DNA from: Platanthera guangdongensis | Taxonomy: Eukaryota; Streptophyta; Magnoliopsida; Asparagales; Orchidaceae | DNA length: 64,000 nucleotides | Assembly: GCA_039583875.1 (NCBI GenBank) | Contig: CM077165.1 | Span: 61,864,757 to 61,928,756 of the forward strand | Reading direction: 5' to 3' | Part shown: piece after piece, positions 1 to 9,356 of the stretch | Layout of the letters: each line of letters starts with the position of its first letter | Position numbering within the stretch: the stretch's first letter is position 1 | The notes under the pieces: model-generated | What the model saw: only the letters and a program-made list of their open reading frames with translations | What the model was told of the DNA's origin: nothing | The model's database searches: none | Translations under genes and position numbers: made by a program

Positions 1-952
1 CAACTTGGTGGCCTGAGAGCCAACTTGAACATAACCGGGTTATGTGAATTGTGATGGATATGGGACTCGGTCGAAGTTTGACCCGCGCATATGACTTAAA
101 TTGTCGTTGCGATGTGAGCACTGGTTAGATGGAACCGTACCCGTTCTTTGTCGTTCGGTTAAAGAGACCTAAAGGCACGTGGCACTTGTCGTTGGCATAG
201 ATTAGGGTCTTCGGCGGTCAATGGCTTAAATTGTCGTGACCCAGGCCAGGAAGACAATTTGCTCATAGGTTTGGCCGTCCAAGTGTCGGTGGTGAGTCTG
301 GAATGTCTATGGCTTTAATTGACGTGACATCGACCGGTTCACCGAGAATGTGCCCTGAGAGCACGGGGCGTGTGGCCGTGAGAGCCAATGTCTGTGATGA
401 AATGGCTAATTATATATTGCTCGCTTATGCTAATGAAATGCAGGGAAGGAGCATCGCCGCCCCGAGTTGGGGGCGGGATCGTTATAATTTGGTCAGCATT
501 GCTGACCGTTGCCTTATTTTGCCATCGTGCGATGGTATGTTGCTTGCAGGTGCAGCTGGACCAAGCGGTCAATAGCGGGCTAAAGCCCGAATGCGAAGCC
601 GGCCCTTGAAGGCCTAATTTGAAGTGTTTACTGCTTTATTCATGTGTGACCGGCCTGCGTGCCGTGGTTTGTAAAACATGTAATTTGAAGTGACAGATTT
701 TGTAAGGCCTTAAGGCTCATTTTGGGTATTTTGTATAACATTCCTATTTTGTATTAGTGGACATTCATGCTCTAATGCTGGGTTATTTATTGCAACTTTT
801 ATATAATGCTTCCGCTAGAATGCTCTGTGTAGGACGTTTGAGATTGGTTGGATGGTTTTCATAAGTAACCACCCGGTCTGTCTGTAGTATATGGCGTCGG
901 GCCCCGGCCGGACCTACTGTTATATGCTATGCGACGGATAGGGGGTGTTACA
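1..952 (+). mobile_element. 3' part of a family-A (Tekay-like gypsy) LTR
   Basis: This stretch matches the last ~950 bases of the A1 5' LTR (about 3513-4464) and ends with the same GGTGTTACA terminus. Its beginning lies outside the window, so it could be a 3' LTR or a solo LTR. The four-hairpin block near 455-590 is present. One hairpin (522-535) differs from the other copies at two paired positions. The bases after the terminus, GTAAC (953-957), are probably the target duplication, but its partner is outside the window. Confidence 0.85.
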
Positions 953-2255
953 GTAACAAACACATCTCCTCCCAGCTGCCCCTAACGGACCCCGGGGTAC
1001 CCCTCCAACCTGCAAGTGAGCACTTTGTATACCATATATATAAATAAGTAAAGTACTAAAAGAACAGGCTTGAATGTCTCAAACAACATACACGTTTTCT
1101 ATGTTAAGCATATAAATAAAAGGGGCCTACTATGCAGCATGCATGCAAAACCCGGGCTTCACCCAAGGCACCCTATCGCGTATGCATCTAGCACATCATC
1201 ACATCATCTGGCTACTCATCATTTCCCCATTGGCATTAAGCTGCAAATAAACTGGTACTGCATTTCCCCCAAACGATATACAAGCCGCCATACGAAACTC
1301 TTGCCAAGGCCCCACTCGCTCATGGTCTTAGACCCGGGCTTGCCTGCAAGCTCTGACTTCTCATGTCAGGATTCCGTCTAACACACTGACCGATTCTAAG
1401 AACCCTTGTAGGACCCCACCCGCTTATGGCCTCATTGCCCGGGCTTGCCCCATGCTTGGCATTCTCGTCAGTCTCACAGAAGGGGACCAGTCTCGCCGAG
1501 ATACTCTCCACACATGACTTGCACATCACGGGATAGCCAGCCGACCACGGAGAAAAAGCCACGCCTTAGCACATTACAATCCAAAAATCACTCCCACCCT
1601 AATCCCTCATTTGTATTGCAACGTCCCCGCACTCCAAGGAAACCATCCACCAAGGAAATCATCTATCGCCATTGCGGAGATAACCTTGTCCGGTTCTGGC
1701 TACACGTACTCGCTCGAGAAAAGGGGGGAAACACAAACATCACAAACGGCATCTTGCCGCAACGGATTTCTAAAAAATCCTTAAAGCTCGTATGCAACAT
1801 CACCGAGTCGGACTAACGGTCGCGACCACAGCTTCACCCACAATGCCTAATCCACTAACGGAGCGGATCTCTAATGCAAAAACATGTCGGGGACTGACTC
1901 AATCGACCCGGAGGTTCCTCTTGAACCATGGCGACCCAAACCCCTCTAATGTAAGGGATTTGATGCCCAAAAGCTTGAAAGAAAAGATGCTAAACACGCA
2001 TCCTAGAACCAAGAGGAGAAATGTCGTTGCCTTACGACCCCTCTTCCTAGCCATGGAAACTTAGTCGGATAAAAACCTTCGCAACGGTCTTGCCTCCACG
2101 GATCCGGACTCGGCACGCGATTTGGAGCACCGAAGCTTCTCCAGCAGCCGGATCTCTCCTTCACCTCGTTCTTTGCTCTCCCTTCTCTCTAGAACTTAGA
2201 AAGAGAGTGTTAGATGAAGAATGAGGGTTTCTAAAACCTATTCCCAGACATAACG
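953..2255 (-). mobile_element. Antisense A'-type LTR, left (3') part
   Basis: Read on the minus strand, the part next to A1 follows the order of the family-A LTR: a 'gccgttcatttcc' stretch, 'tagaaaccctca', a run of GAGAG, then 'tccggatccgtggaggcaa'. It is clearly diverged from A. Together with 11566-12393 it makes a ~2.1 kb LTR, close to the 2.2 kb of A1. A1 split it and duplicated TAACG (2251-2255 and 11561-11565). No internal region follows, so it is either solo or the rest is out of view. Open frames at 1070-1816 and 1792-2064 have no recognisable protein. Confidence 0.7.
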
Positions 2256-2317
2256 TGTAACGCCCCGAAACTCAAAGGAGCAAAGGGGGACGTTTTGGGC
2301 TAGTTTGGGTTCTGGCA

Positions 2318-2877
2318 GCAGGCACACGGCCTGAGACACGGGCGTGTCGCAGGGCGTGTCAAGCCGGTGTCGACACTCAGTCGGGAAGTCGACACTTTGG
2401 TTTCGACGAAGTGTCGAGACTGGGCACACAGCCTGCGACACGGGCGTGTCGCAGGGCGTGTCGACCCGTGTCGACACTCGTCCCGGGAAGTCGACACTTT
2501 GGTCTCGACATTGTGTCGAGACAAGGCACACGGCCTAGGACACGGGCGTGTCCAAGGCCGTGTCAGTAGGTCGACGATCTTCGCTTGACGAAGTGTCGAG
2601 TGTGGAGACCGTGTACACGGCCTGGGGTCCAGGCGTGTTGAGGTAACACGGGCAAGTACACGGGCGTGTCCTAGAACCCGTGCAGTGCTCGGGTTGTTTT
2701 CGGCGAAAAATGATAGGGGTACACGGCCGGCCACACGGCCGTGTCACATGGAACACGGGCGTGTCAGCTCGAACACGGGCGTGTTTGATACCCGTGTGAG
2801 GTTCCAGGTGAGCTGATTTTGACGGCGAATGAGGCACACGGCTCTGGACACGGGCGTGTGCCAGGCCATGTTCGGTC
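2318..2877. repeat. Palindrome array in the A1 5' LTR
   Basis: Repeated ACACGGGCGTGT and ACACGGCC units alternate with GTGTCGACAC and TCGACGA units, about one every 20-40 bases. Many are nested in longer inverted repeats. Equivalent arrays are at 9415-9973 (A1 3' LTR), 46963-47622 and 54172-54830 (A2 LTRs), and in reversed form at 11653-12325 (A'). Open frames across the array on both strands are by-products of the repeats. Confidence 0.85.
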
Positions 2878-3971
2878 CAGATTGGGCATTTCAGTCCTGA
2901 ATCAAAGCCGTTCGTTTCCTTATTTTGAGATCCAACAGCTGGGGGTTGATCCTGAAGGGATATACCCGGGATTGGACTTAGAAACCCTCACTTTTCTTAA
3001 GTGTTATCTTTCTAAAACCTTAGAGAGAGAGGAGATCCAAGGGAGGAAGAAGGAGCTAGATCCGGCCATTGGAGGAGCTTCGAAGCTCCGAATCGCGAGC
3101 CGACTCCGGATCCACGGAGGCAAAGCTAGTGCGGTGCTTTTCATCCGATTACTTTTCAATGGCGCCAAAAAGGAACGCTAGGGTAACGATCCTCATCTTG
3201 AGCATGAGTAACTATCTTTCTTTGCATAGGAAGCCCTCTCTCGCGAGTTTGCGGAGAGTTGGAGGCGTTCCTTCGGGTAGATATGTGAAGTCCCCGTTGT
3301 TTAGAGTCCGTAAGCGAGAACGGACATAGGCATGATGTGTGAAGCCTACCCAGACATGTTGGTCTGGATCGGTGATGTTGCATTGCATAATGCCGGAGAA
3401 GACTCCGTGCTATTGGTTGTTTTTCGGGTTTTCTACGCGGTAGATTGCAGTAGGGAGCCTTGGGGACTAACCCAAAGGTGCACCCGAAAAACTGGGCGGA
3501 TACGAGATCTTGCCAACTTGGTGGCCTAAGAGCCAACTTGAACATAACCGGGTTATGTGAATTGTGATGGAAACGGGACTCGGTGGAAGTTTGACCCGCG
3601 TAAATGGCTTAAATTGTCGTTGCGATGTGAGCACGGGTTAGATGGAACCGTACCCGCTCTATGTCGTTCGGTTAAAGAGACCTAAAAGCACGTGGCACTT
3701 GCCGTTGGCATAGATTAGGGTCTTCGGCGGTCAATGGCTTAAATTATCGTGACCCAGGCCAGGAAGACAAATTGCTCATAGGTTTGGCCGTCTAAGTGGC
3801 GGTGGTGAGTCCGGAATTTCGATGGCTTAAATTGACGTGACATCGACCGGTTCACCGAGAATGTGCCCTGAGAGCACGGGGCGTGTGGTCGTGCGAGCCA
3901 ACGTCTGTGATGAAATGTCTATATTTATATATTGCTCGCTTATGCTAATGAAATGCAGGGAAGGAGCATCG

Positions 3972-4104
3972 CCGCCCCGAGTTGGGGGCGGGATCGTTAT
4001 AATTTGGTTAGCATTGCTGACCGTTGCCTTGTTTTGCCACCGTGCGGTGGTTTGTTGCTTGCAGGTGCAGCTGGACCAAGCGGTCAATAGCGGGCTAAAG
4101 CCCG
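3972..4104 (+). other. Block of four conserved hairpins in the family-A LTR
   Basis: Four short inverted repeats follow each other: CCGCCCCGAGTTGGGGGCGG (3972-3991), GGTTAGCATTGCTGACC (4006-4022), CCACCGTGCGGTGG (4037-4050) and CGGGCTAAAGCCCG (4091-4104). The block recurs in all five family-A LTR copies in the window with few changes. The second hairpin here has T where other copies have C, which keeps a G-U pair in RNA. It lies just downstream of a TATA-like tract, so it may be part of the transcribed R/U5 leader. That placement is an inference. Confidence 0.6.
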
Positions 4105-4467
4105 AATGCGAAGCCGGCCCTTGAAGGCCTAATTGGAAGTGTTTACTGCTTTATTCATGTGTGACCGGCCTACGTGCCGTGGTTTGTAAAACATGTAATT
4201 TGAAGTGAAACATTTTGTAAGGCTTTAAGGCAAATTTTGGGTATTTTGTATAACATTCCTATTTTGTATTAGTGGACATTCATGCTTTAATGCTGGGTTC
4301 TTTGTTACAACTTTTATAAAATGCTTCCGCTAGAATGCTCTATGTAGGACGTTGATTGGTTAGATGGTTTCCATAAGTAACCACCCGGTCTGTCTGTAGT
4401 ATATGACGTCGGGCCCCAGACGGACCTACTGCTATATGCTATGCGACGGATAGGGGGTGTTACAATT

Positions 4468-4477
4468 TTGTATCAGA
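4468..4477 (+). other. A1 primer-binding site (tRNA-iMet type)
   Basis: TTGTATCAGA lies three bases after the 5' LTR. It differs by one base from the TGGTATCAGA found at the same place in A2 (49218-49227), which is complementary to the 3' end of initiator tRNA-Met. The change may itself weaken priming in A1. Confidence 0.8.
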
Positions 4478-4687
4478 CTCCTGGTTTTGGTCGGGCTTAA
4501 AGTGAATTCGTGGGCGAATTCTTTTAAGGGGTGGTGAGCATGTTGTGTGCGTCATCGTTATAACAGTTAAAGAACCCATGAATGTCCACTTAGGAATGAA
4601 AATACATGTGTTTGAGGAACCTGCGTGTTCCTATAATTGCTGTTTGCAATTTATTTGGTCGCTTAACGGTGTTTTGTACCACTATAG

Positions 4688-5842
4688 GTGACCAGAAGTG
4701 GTGTTGGGCCGTCAGAATGCCGAGTTTCTGAGGCTAGTAGTGCACCGGATGTTGCTCCTGCAACACCTCTATCCGCTGAGAATATTCGATTGGTGGCTGA
4801 AGCGGTGTTGGCCGTGATAAATGCGCAGCCTGCAAGGAAAACGTAGCAGCCCGCTCCTGTGATGGAGCAGGAACCTCTTCAAGAGGCTGAGCCGAGGAGA
4901 GTGGAGCAAGTGGTTGTGGAACCGGTGGTGCCAAGGAGGGCAACTGAGAGACAGCTTAAGCATGTAATCAGCTTTAACCCTCCGTTATTCTCGGGGTTGG
5001 GAACCCCATCTCAGGCTGAAGACTGGCTCTCTAGGGTGAAGAGAGTCATGACAGCGACAGAGACGGAGGAGTGGCAAATGACCACCATCGCTACGTTCCT
5101 TTTGGACGGTGAAGCGAGAATGTGGTGGGAAGGATTGGAGCTGCATCATTTGAGAGGTAGACAACTGATAGACGTTCCTATGGAAGAGTTATCGGGATTG
5201 TTCTTAGCAAGATACCTCCCTTCTACTCAGAGGATTTCGATGGAGAACGAATTTCTGAAGTTGGTTCAGGGTGAGAAGAGCGTGGATGAATATCTCCATG
5301 AGTTCACTCGTTTAAGTCGTTATGCTAGCTCCACCATCATGGATGAGGAGCGCAAGACTAATCGCTTCTATGAAGGGTTGAGAGATGAGTTGAGATTACT
5401 ACTCTCAGGGCCAATGACGCAGGGTTTCTTAACCTTGGTCAATACTGCCCGGTCCTTGGAGAAGGACATGAAGAATGTGCAAGCGAAGAAAGGCTTGGGT
5501 GATAGAAAATCTGAATTTAAAGTGCCGACTACTTCAAAGTCCGGCTATCGGAGGGCTTTCAAGAAGCATAGGACTTCGGGTCCAGCTCCTTCTGGTGCTT
5601 CTGGGGCGACTACGAGTCGGACCCCGGGCGCGTGTTTTACTTGTGGGAAGACGGGGCACTTTGCCCATGACGGTTGGAGCGGACGTTCTAAGCCCGAGAG
5701 GAAGCCGGGAGCTACCTATGAAGAGAAGGGAAAGGCGGTGGAGTCGACCGCATCCCATTATGCTCCGGCCCAACCAAGGGTCTACAATCTTGGCCAACAG
5801 GAGGCCATCAAACAAGCTGATGTGGTGACAGGTACGGTTTAA
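4688..5842 (+). pseudogene. gag: A1 gag
   Basis: This is the capsid/nucleocapsid precursor. It has a helical gag domain (motifs such as AEDWLSRVKRVM and FLKLVQGEKSVDEYL) and a C-terminal zinc knuckle near 5633. The knuckle should be C-x2-C-x4-H-x4-C, but the last Cys is Gly here (GGT at 5672); A2 keeps the Cys. The open frame starts at GTG (4688), right after an in-frame TAG. There is no ATG until 4862, and A2 is the same, so the true start is unclear. A second TAG at 4844-4846 replaces a CAG seen in A2. The frame ends at TAA 5840-5842, but the coding part probably stops at 5831, where an intron-like segment begins. Confidence 0.85.
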
Positions 5843-5907
5843 TTTATAGCAAGTCAATTTCTTTAAATACTTGTTATGCACATGTTACCTAACCACTACT
5901 TGTTTAG
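5832..5907 (+). other. Probable spliceosomal intron between gag and protease (A1)
   Basis: This 76-base AT-rich segment begins GTACGG after CAG, ends TTGTTTAG before GATTTG, and has a CTAAC branch-point-like motif at 5888-5892. Its removal joins the gag frame to the pol frame in phase 1. If retained, gag ends within 11 bases and the pol frame is closed by TAG at 5847-5849. The two frames do not overlap, so ribosomal frameshifting cannot join them. A2 has the same 76-base segment (50584-50659). Splicing is inferred; no transcript was seen. Confidence 0.6.
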
Positions 5908-8900
5908 GATTTGTATTGATTTGTGAAAATCCGGCACGAGCACTCTTAGATACGGGAGCTTCACACTCCTTCTTGTCCGAAGGATTTATATCATGCATCA
6001 GAGTCCCTTCTTCGATGGCGAATGATAAGTTGGATGTGTTGTTGCACAACGGGTGTTCGATGCGAGCGGATAGGATCTGCGATGTTAAGATTTGTATTGG
6101 GGAGCAGGAGTTCGACCTGCGGGCGTCTTTACTTCCGTTGGTGGAGTTCGACGTCATATTTGTCATGGACTGGCTCTCGGAGCAGCAGGCCCATATAGAT
6201 TGCGGTAGCAAGGAAGTCAAGCTGGGAGCAAGTCGTGAGACGACTTTTACGGGCTTAAAGGGGTCGAGCAAGACGTTGATGTCTGCTCTTCAGGTGGTGA
6301 AGGTGGTTCGTTCCGGAGCAGAACTGTTCTTTACACTAGTGGAGGTTGCAAAGCCGAAGCCCGTGTTGGATTGTATTTCAGTGGTATCGGAATACCCTGA
6401 TGTGTTCCCCGCAGATCTTCCTGGAGCCCCGCCTCAGTGGGAGATAGATTTTACGATCGAGCTAGTGCCAGGTGCAAAGCCTGTGTCACGATCTCCTTAT
6501 CGGCTAGCGCCTAAGGAAATGGCGGAGCTGAAAGTTCAACTGCAAGAGTTGTTGGAGCAAGGGTATGTGCGCCCGAGTTCTTCGCCTTGGAGCGCACCGG
6601 TCCTCTTTTTTAAGAAGAAGGACGGAAGCTTGAGGCTATGTATTGTTTATCGGGAGCTCAACAAGCTGACGGAGAAGAACAAGTACCCGATCCCCCGGAT
6701 TGATGATCTTTTTGATCAGTTAGTCGGGTCGACGGTGTACTCGAAGTTGGATCTCAAAGCTGGGTACTATCAGCTGCGAATAAGGGAGAGTGATATCCCG
6801 AAGATATCGTTTAGTACAAGATACAGGCATTATGAGTTTACAGTCATGCCGTTTGGGCTGACTAATGCGCCGTCAGTGTTCATGGATTTGATGAACAGGA
6901 CTTTCAGGGAGTACTTGGACCATTTCGTGATCGTCTTCATCGACGATATTTTTGTGTACTCGCAAAGTGAGGAAGATCACTTCAAGCATCTTCATTTGGT
7001 GTTGGAGACGCTAAGGAGAAATCAGTTGTATGCCAAGTTCTCGAAGTGCGAGTTTTGGCTATCCTCAGTGGCGTTCCTCGGGCATATAGTAAGTGGAGAG
7101 GGTATTGCTGTGGATCCGACGAAGATTGTTGCGATACGGGAGTGGCCTGAGCTTGTTACGGTAGTGGAAGTTCGGAGTTTTCTGGGGCTTGCCGGCTATT
7201 ATAGGCGCTTCGTAGAGAACTTCTCGCGGATAGCGTTACCTCTCACTACATTGACAAGGAAGGAGCATAAGTTCGTTTGGACGCCGGAGTGCGCACGGGC
7301 TTTTGAGGAGTTGAAGTGTCGGTTGACCACGGCGCCTGTGCTGAGTTCGCCATGTGGGACCGAAGGCTATGAGATTTATAGCGATGCTTCGGGCAACGGT
7401 TTGGGTTGCGTGCTACTGCAACACGAAAGTGTAATAGCTTATGGCTCGAGACAGCTAAAAGTGCATGAAAGGAATTATCCGGTCCATGACTTGGAGTTAG
7501 CGGCCGTGATTTTTGTCTTGAAGCTGTGGAGACACTATCTGTATGGTGTGAAGATTGATATCTACACCGATCATAAGAGCCTGAAGTATCTTATTGATCA
7601 GAAGGATCAGAATATGCGGCAGCATAGATGGATGGAGTTCCTGGGGGACTATACATTCAAGATCCATTACGTGCCTGGTAAGGGGAATGCGGTTGCGGAC
7701 GCGCTGAGTCGCCGAGCCCCAGCTCAAGCCAATTGGCTATCGGTGCATGATGAGCGGTTAGTGCAAGAGTTGGAGGCGTTGGAAATTGTTTGTGTGGACA
7801 GACAATCGAGTGCTGAAGCGGTTCTGAATTGGACTGAAGTCCAATATGACCTGGCTGATCGTATTCGGCAGGCTTTGGATATGGATGCTCACATGAAGCA
7901 GTTCATGGTAGAGACTCTGGATGGGTCAAATTCCCAATTCGTCGTGGAGGACGGGTTGCTTTGGAAAGACGGTCGTCTGTGCGTCCCAAGTGTGTGTCAT
8001 TTGCGGGTGGAGTTGTTGTACGAGGCACACCATACCAAGTACTCGATTCACCCGGGGAGCACGAAGATGTACCGTGATGTGAAAAAACTGTTTTGGTGGC
8101 CGGGTTTAAAAAAGGATGTGGCGCTCTACGTAGCGAAGTGCCAAACTTGCGCCTTGGTAAAGGCGGAGTACCAAAAGCCGGGAGGATTTCTAAAGTCCTT
8201 GCCTATTCCGGAGTGGAAATTCGACGACATATCTATGGACTTTTTGCACGGTTTGCCAAGGTCGCAGAAGGGGAACGACGCCATTTGGGTGGTCGTTGAT
8301 CGGTTAACGAAGGTGTCGCATTTTATTCCGCATAGGAAGGATGATCCGGTGGAGAAGTTGGCAAAACTTTATGTGGATAACATTGTACGGCTTCATGGTG
8401 TGCCCCGCAGCATCGTGAGTGACCGAGATGGGTGGTTCACGTCCAACGATTGGAGGCTTGTGTAGCAAATGTTGGGAACAAAGTTGAAATTCAGCACAGC
8501 TTTCCATCCGCAAACGGATGGGTAGACCGAGAGGGTCAATAGAACTATGGAAGACATGCTCCGCATGTGTGTCTTCGATTTCGGAAAGCAATGGGAAGAC
8601 CACCTTTATTTGGTGGAGTTCGCATACAACAACAGCTACCAAGCGAGTATTCTGATGGCGCCTTTCGAGGCCCTATATGGTAGAAAATATCGCACGCCGT
8701 TGTCTTGGTTAGAAACGGGTGAGTCAAGGTTGTATAAGCGATCGGAAGTGGAGGATGCTACTTCTTTGGTGCGAACCATTCAGGAGAGGTTGCTTATCGC
8801 TCAGGACCGGCAAGCGAAATACTATAATGCCAAGCACAAGAACGTGGAGTTCGCTATGGGTGATTATGTGTACCTAAAGATCAAGCCGTTCAAGGGTGTC

Positions 8901-9356
8901 TCGCGGGTACGACGATTGAAAAAGCTAAGCCCGAGGTACCTTGGACCGTTTGAGGTTTTGGAGCGAGTTGGTGAAGCGGCCTATCGGTTGAAGCTTTCAG
9001 TGGAGCTTAGTGGTTTACATGATGTATTCAACATTTCGGTGCTTCGGAAGGCGGTGCAAGAGCCTACGTAAGTGATCGCGGTTGATCAAGTGCCGGTGGA
9101 TAGTGGTCTAACGACAAAGGTCAAGCCCATGTGGATTGAGGACTCGGAGGTCAAGAGGCTACGCAATAAAGAGATCAGGATGGTCAAGGTCCGGTGGGAC
9201 AATTACGGTCGTGAGGAGCTCTCTTGGGAGCAAGAGCATACTATGCTTGACAAGTATCCGGAGTTGTTCCGCTCAGGTACAAATTTTGGTTTCGTACATG
9301 TCTTTCCTTTATATAATTTCGTGGACAAAATTCTTTTAAGAGGGGGAGAGTTGTAA
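5908..9356 (+). pseudogene. pol: A1 pol: protease, reverse transcriptase, RNase H, integrase, chromodomain-like tail
   Basis: The polyprotein copies the element RNA and inserts the DNA. In order: aspartic protease with DTGASHSFL (about 5950); reverse transcriptase with [11 protein letters not shown] and the intact FIDDI catalytic box; RNase H with [17 protein letters not shown] and YTDHKSL; integrase with an HHCC zinc finger (H...H...CQTC), the acidic residues in SMDF and VSDRDG, and a downstream Glu; then a chromodomain-like end with VKVRWDN and ELSWEQE. Three stops interrupt integrase and its tail: TAG 8463, TAG 8523 and TAA 9069. A2 has CAC, CAG and CAA at these places. Otherwise the frame stays open from protease to the end. 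The final TAA (9354-9356) lies inside the 3' LTR. Confidence 0.93.
9337..9351 (+). other. A1 polypurine tract
   Basis: TTAAGAGGGGGAGAGT lies directly before the 3' LTR and would prime plus-strand DNA. It is also read as the last codons of pol, so one sequence serves two roles. A2 has a G-to-T change inside its tract (54094-54098). Confidence 0.85.

Larger units (their letters stand above)
2256..4464 (+). repeat. A1 5' LTR
   Basis: The LTR starts TGTAACGCCCCG and ends GGTGTTACA, so its termini TGTAAC/GTTACA are inverted. Near its 5' end (2318-2877) is a dense palindrome array. A TATA-like AT tract sits near 3917-3935, just before a block of hairpins (3972-4104). It is the same length as the 3' LTR. 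Confidence 0.93.

Noticed and set aside
303..609. Recurring 70-95 codon frames (MALIDVTSTGSPRM, MLMKCREGASPP) in the A LTRs
   Set aside because: They fall in the hairpin block and its flank, overlap on both strands, and differ in start and length between LTR copies.
1070..2064. Plus-strand frames that might be a gene left of A1
   Set aside because: The sequence continues as an antisense A'-type LTR across A1, and the frames have no recognisable protein.
2238..3181. Arg/Pro-rich frames (for example RPCTRPC, GRVPGRV) in the family-A LTRs
   Set aside because: They are by-products of ACACGGGCGTGT palindromes on both strands and recur in every A LTR array.
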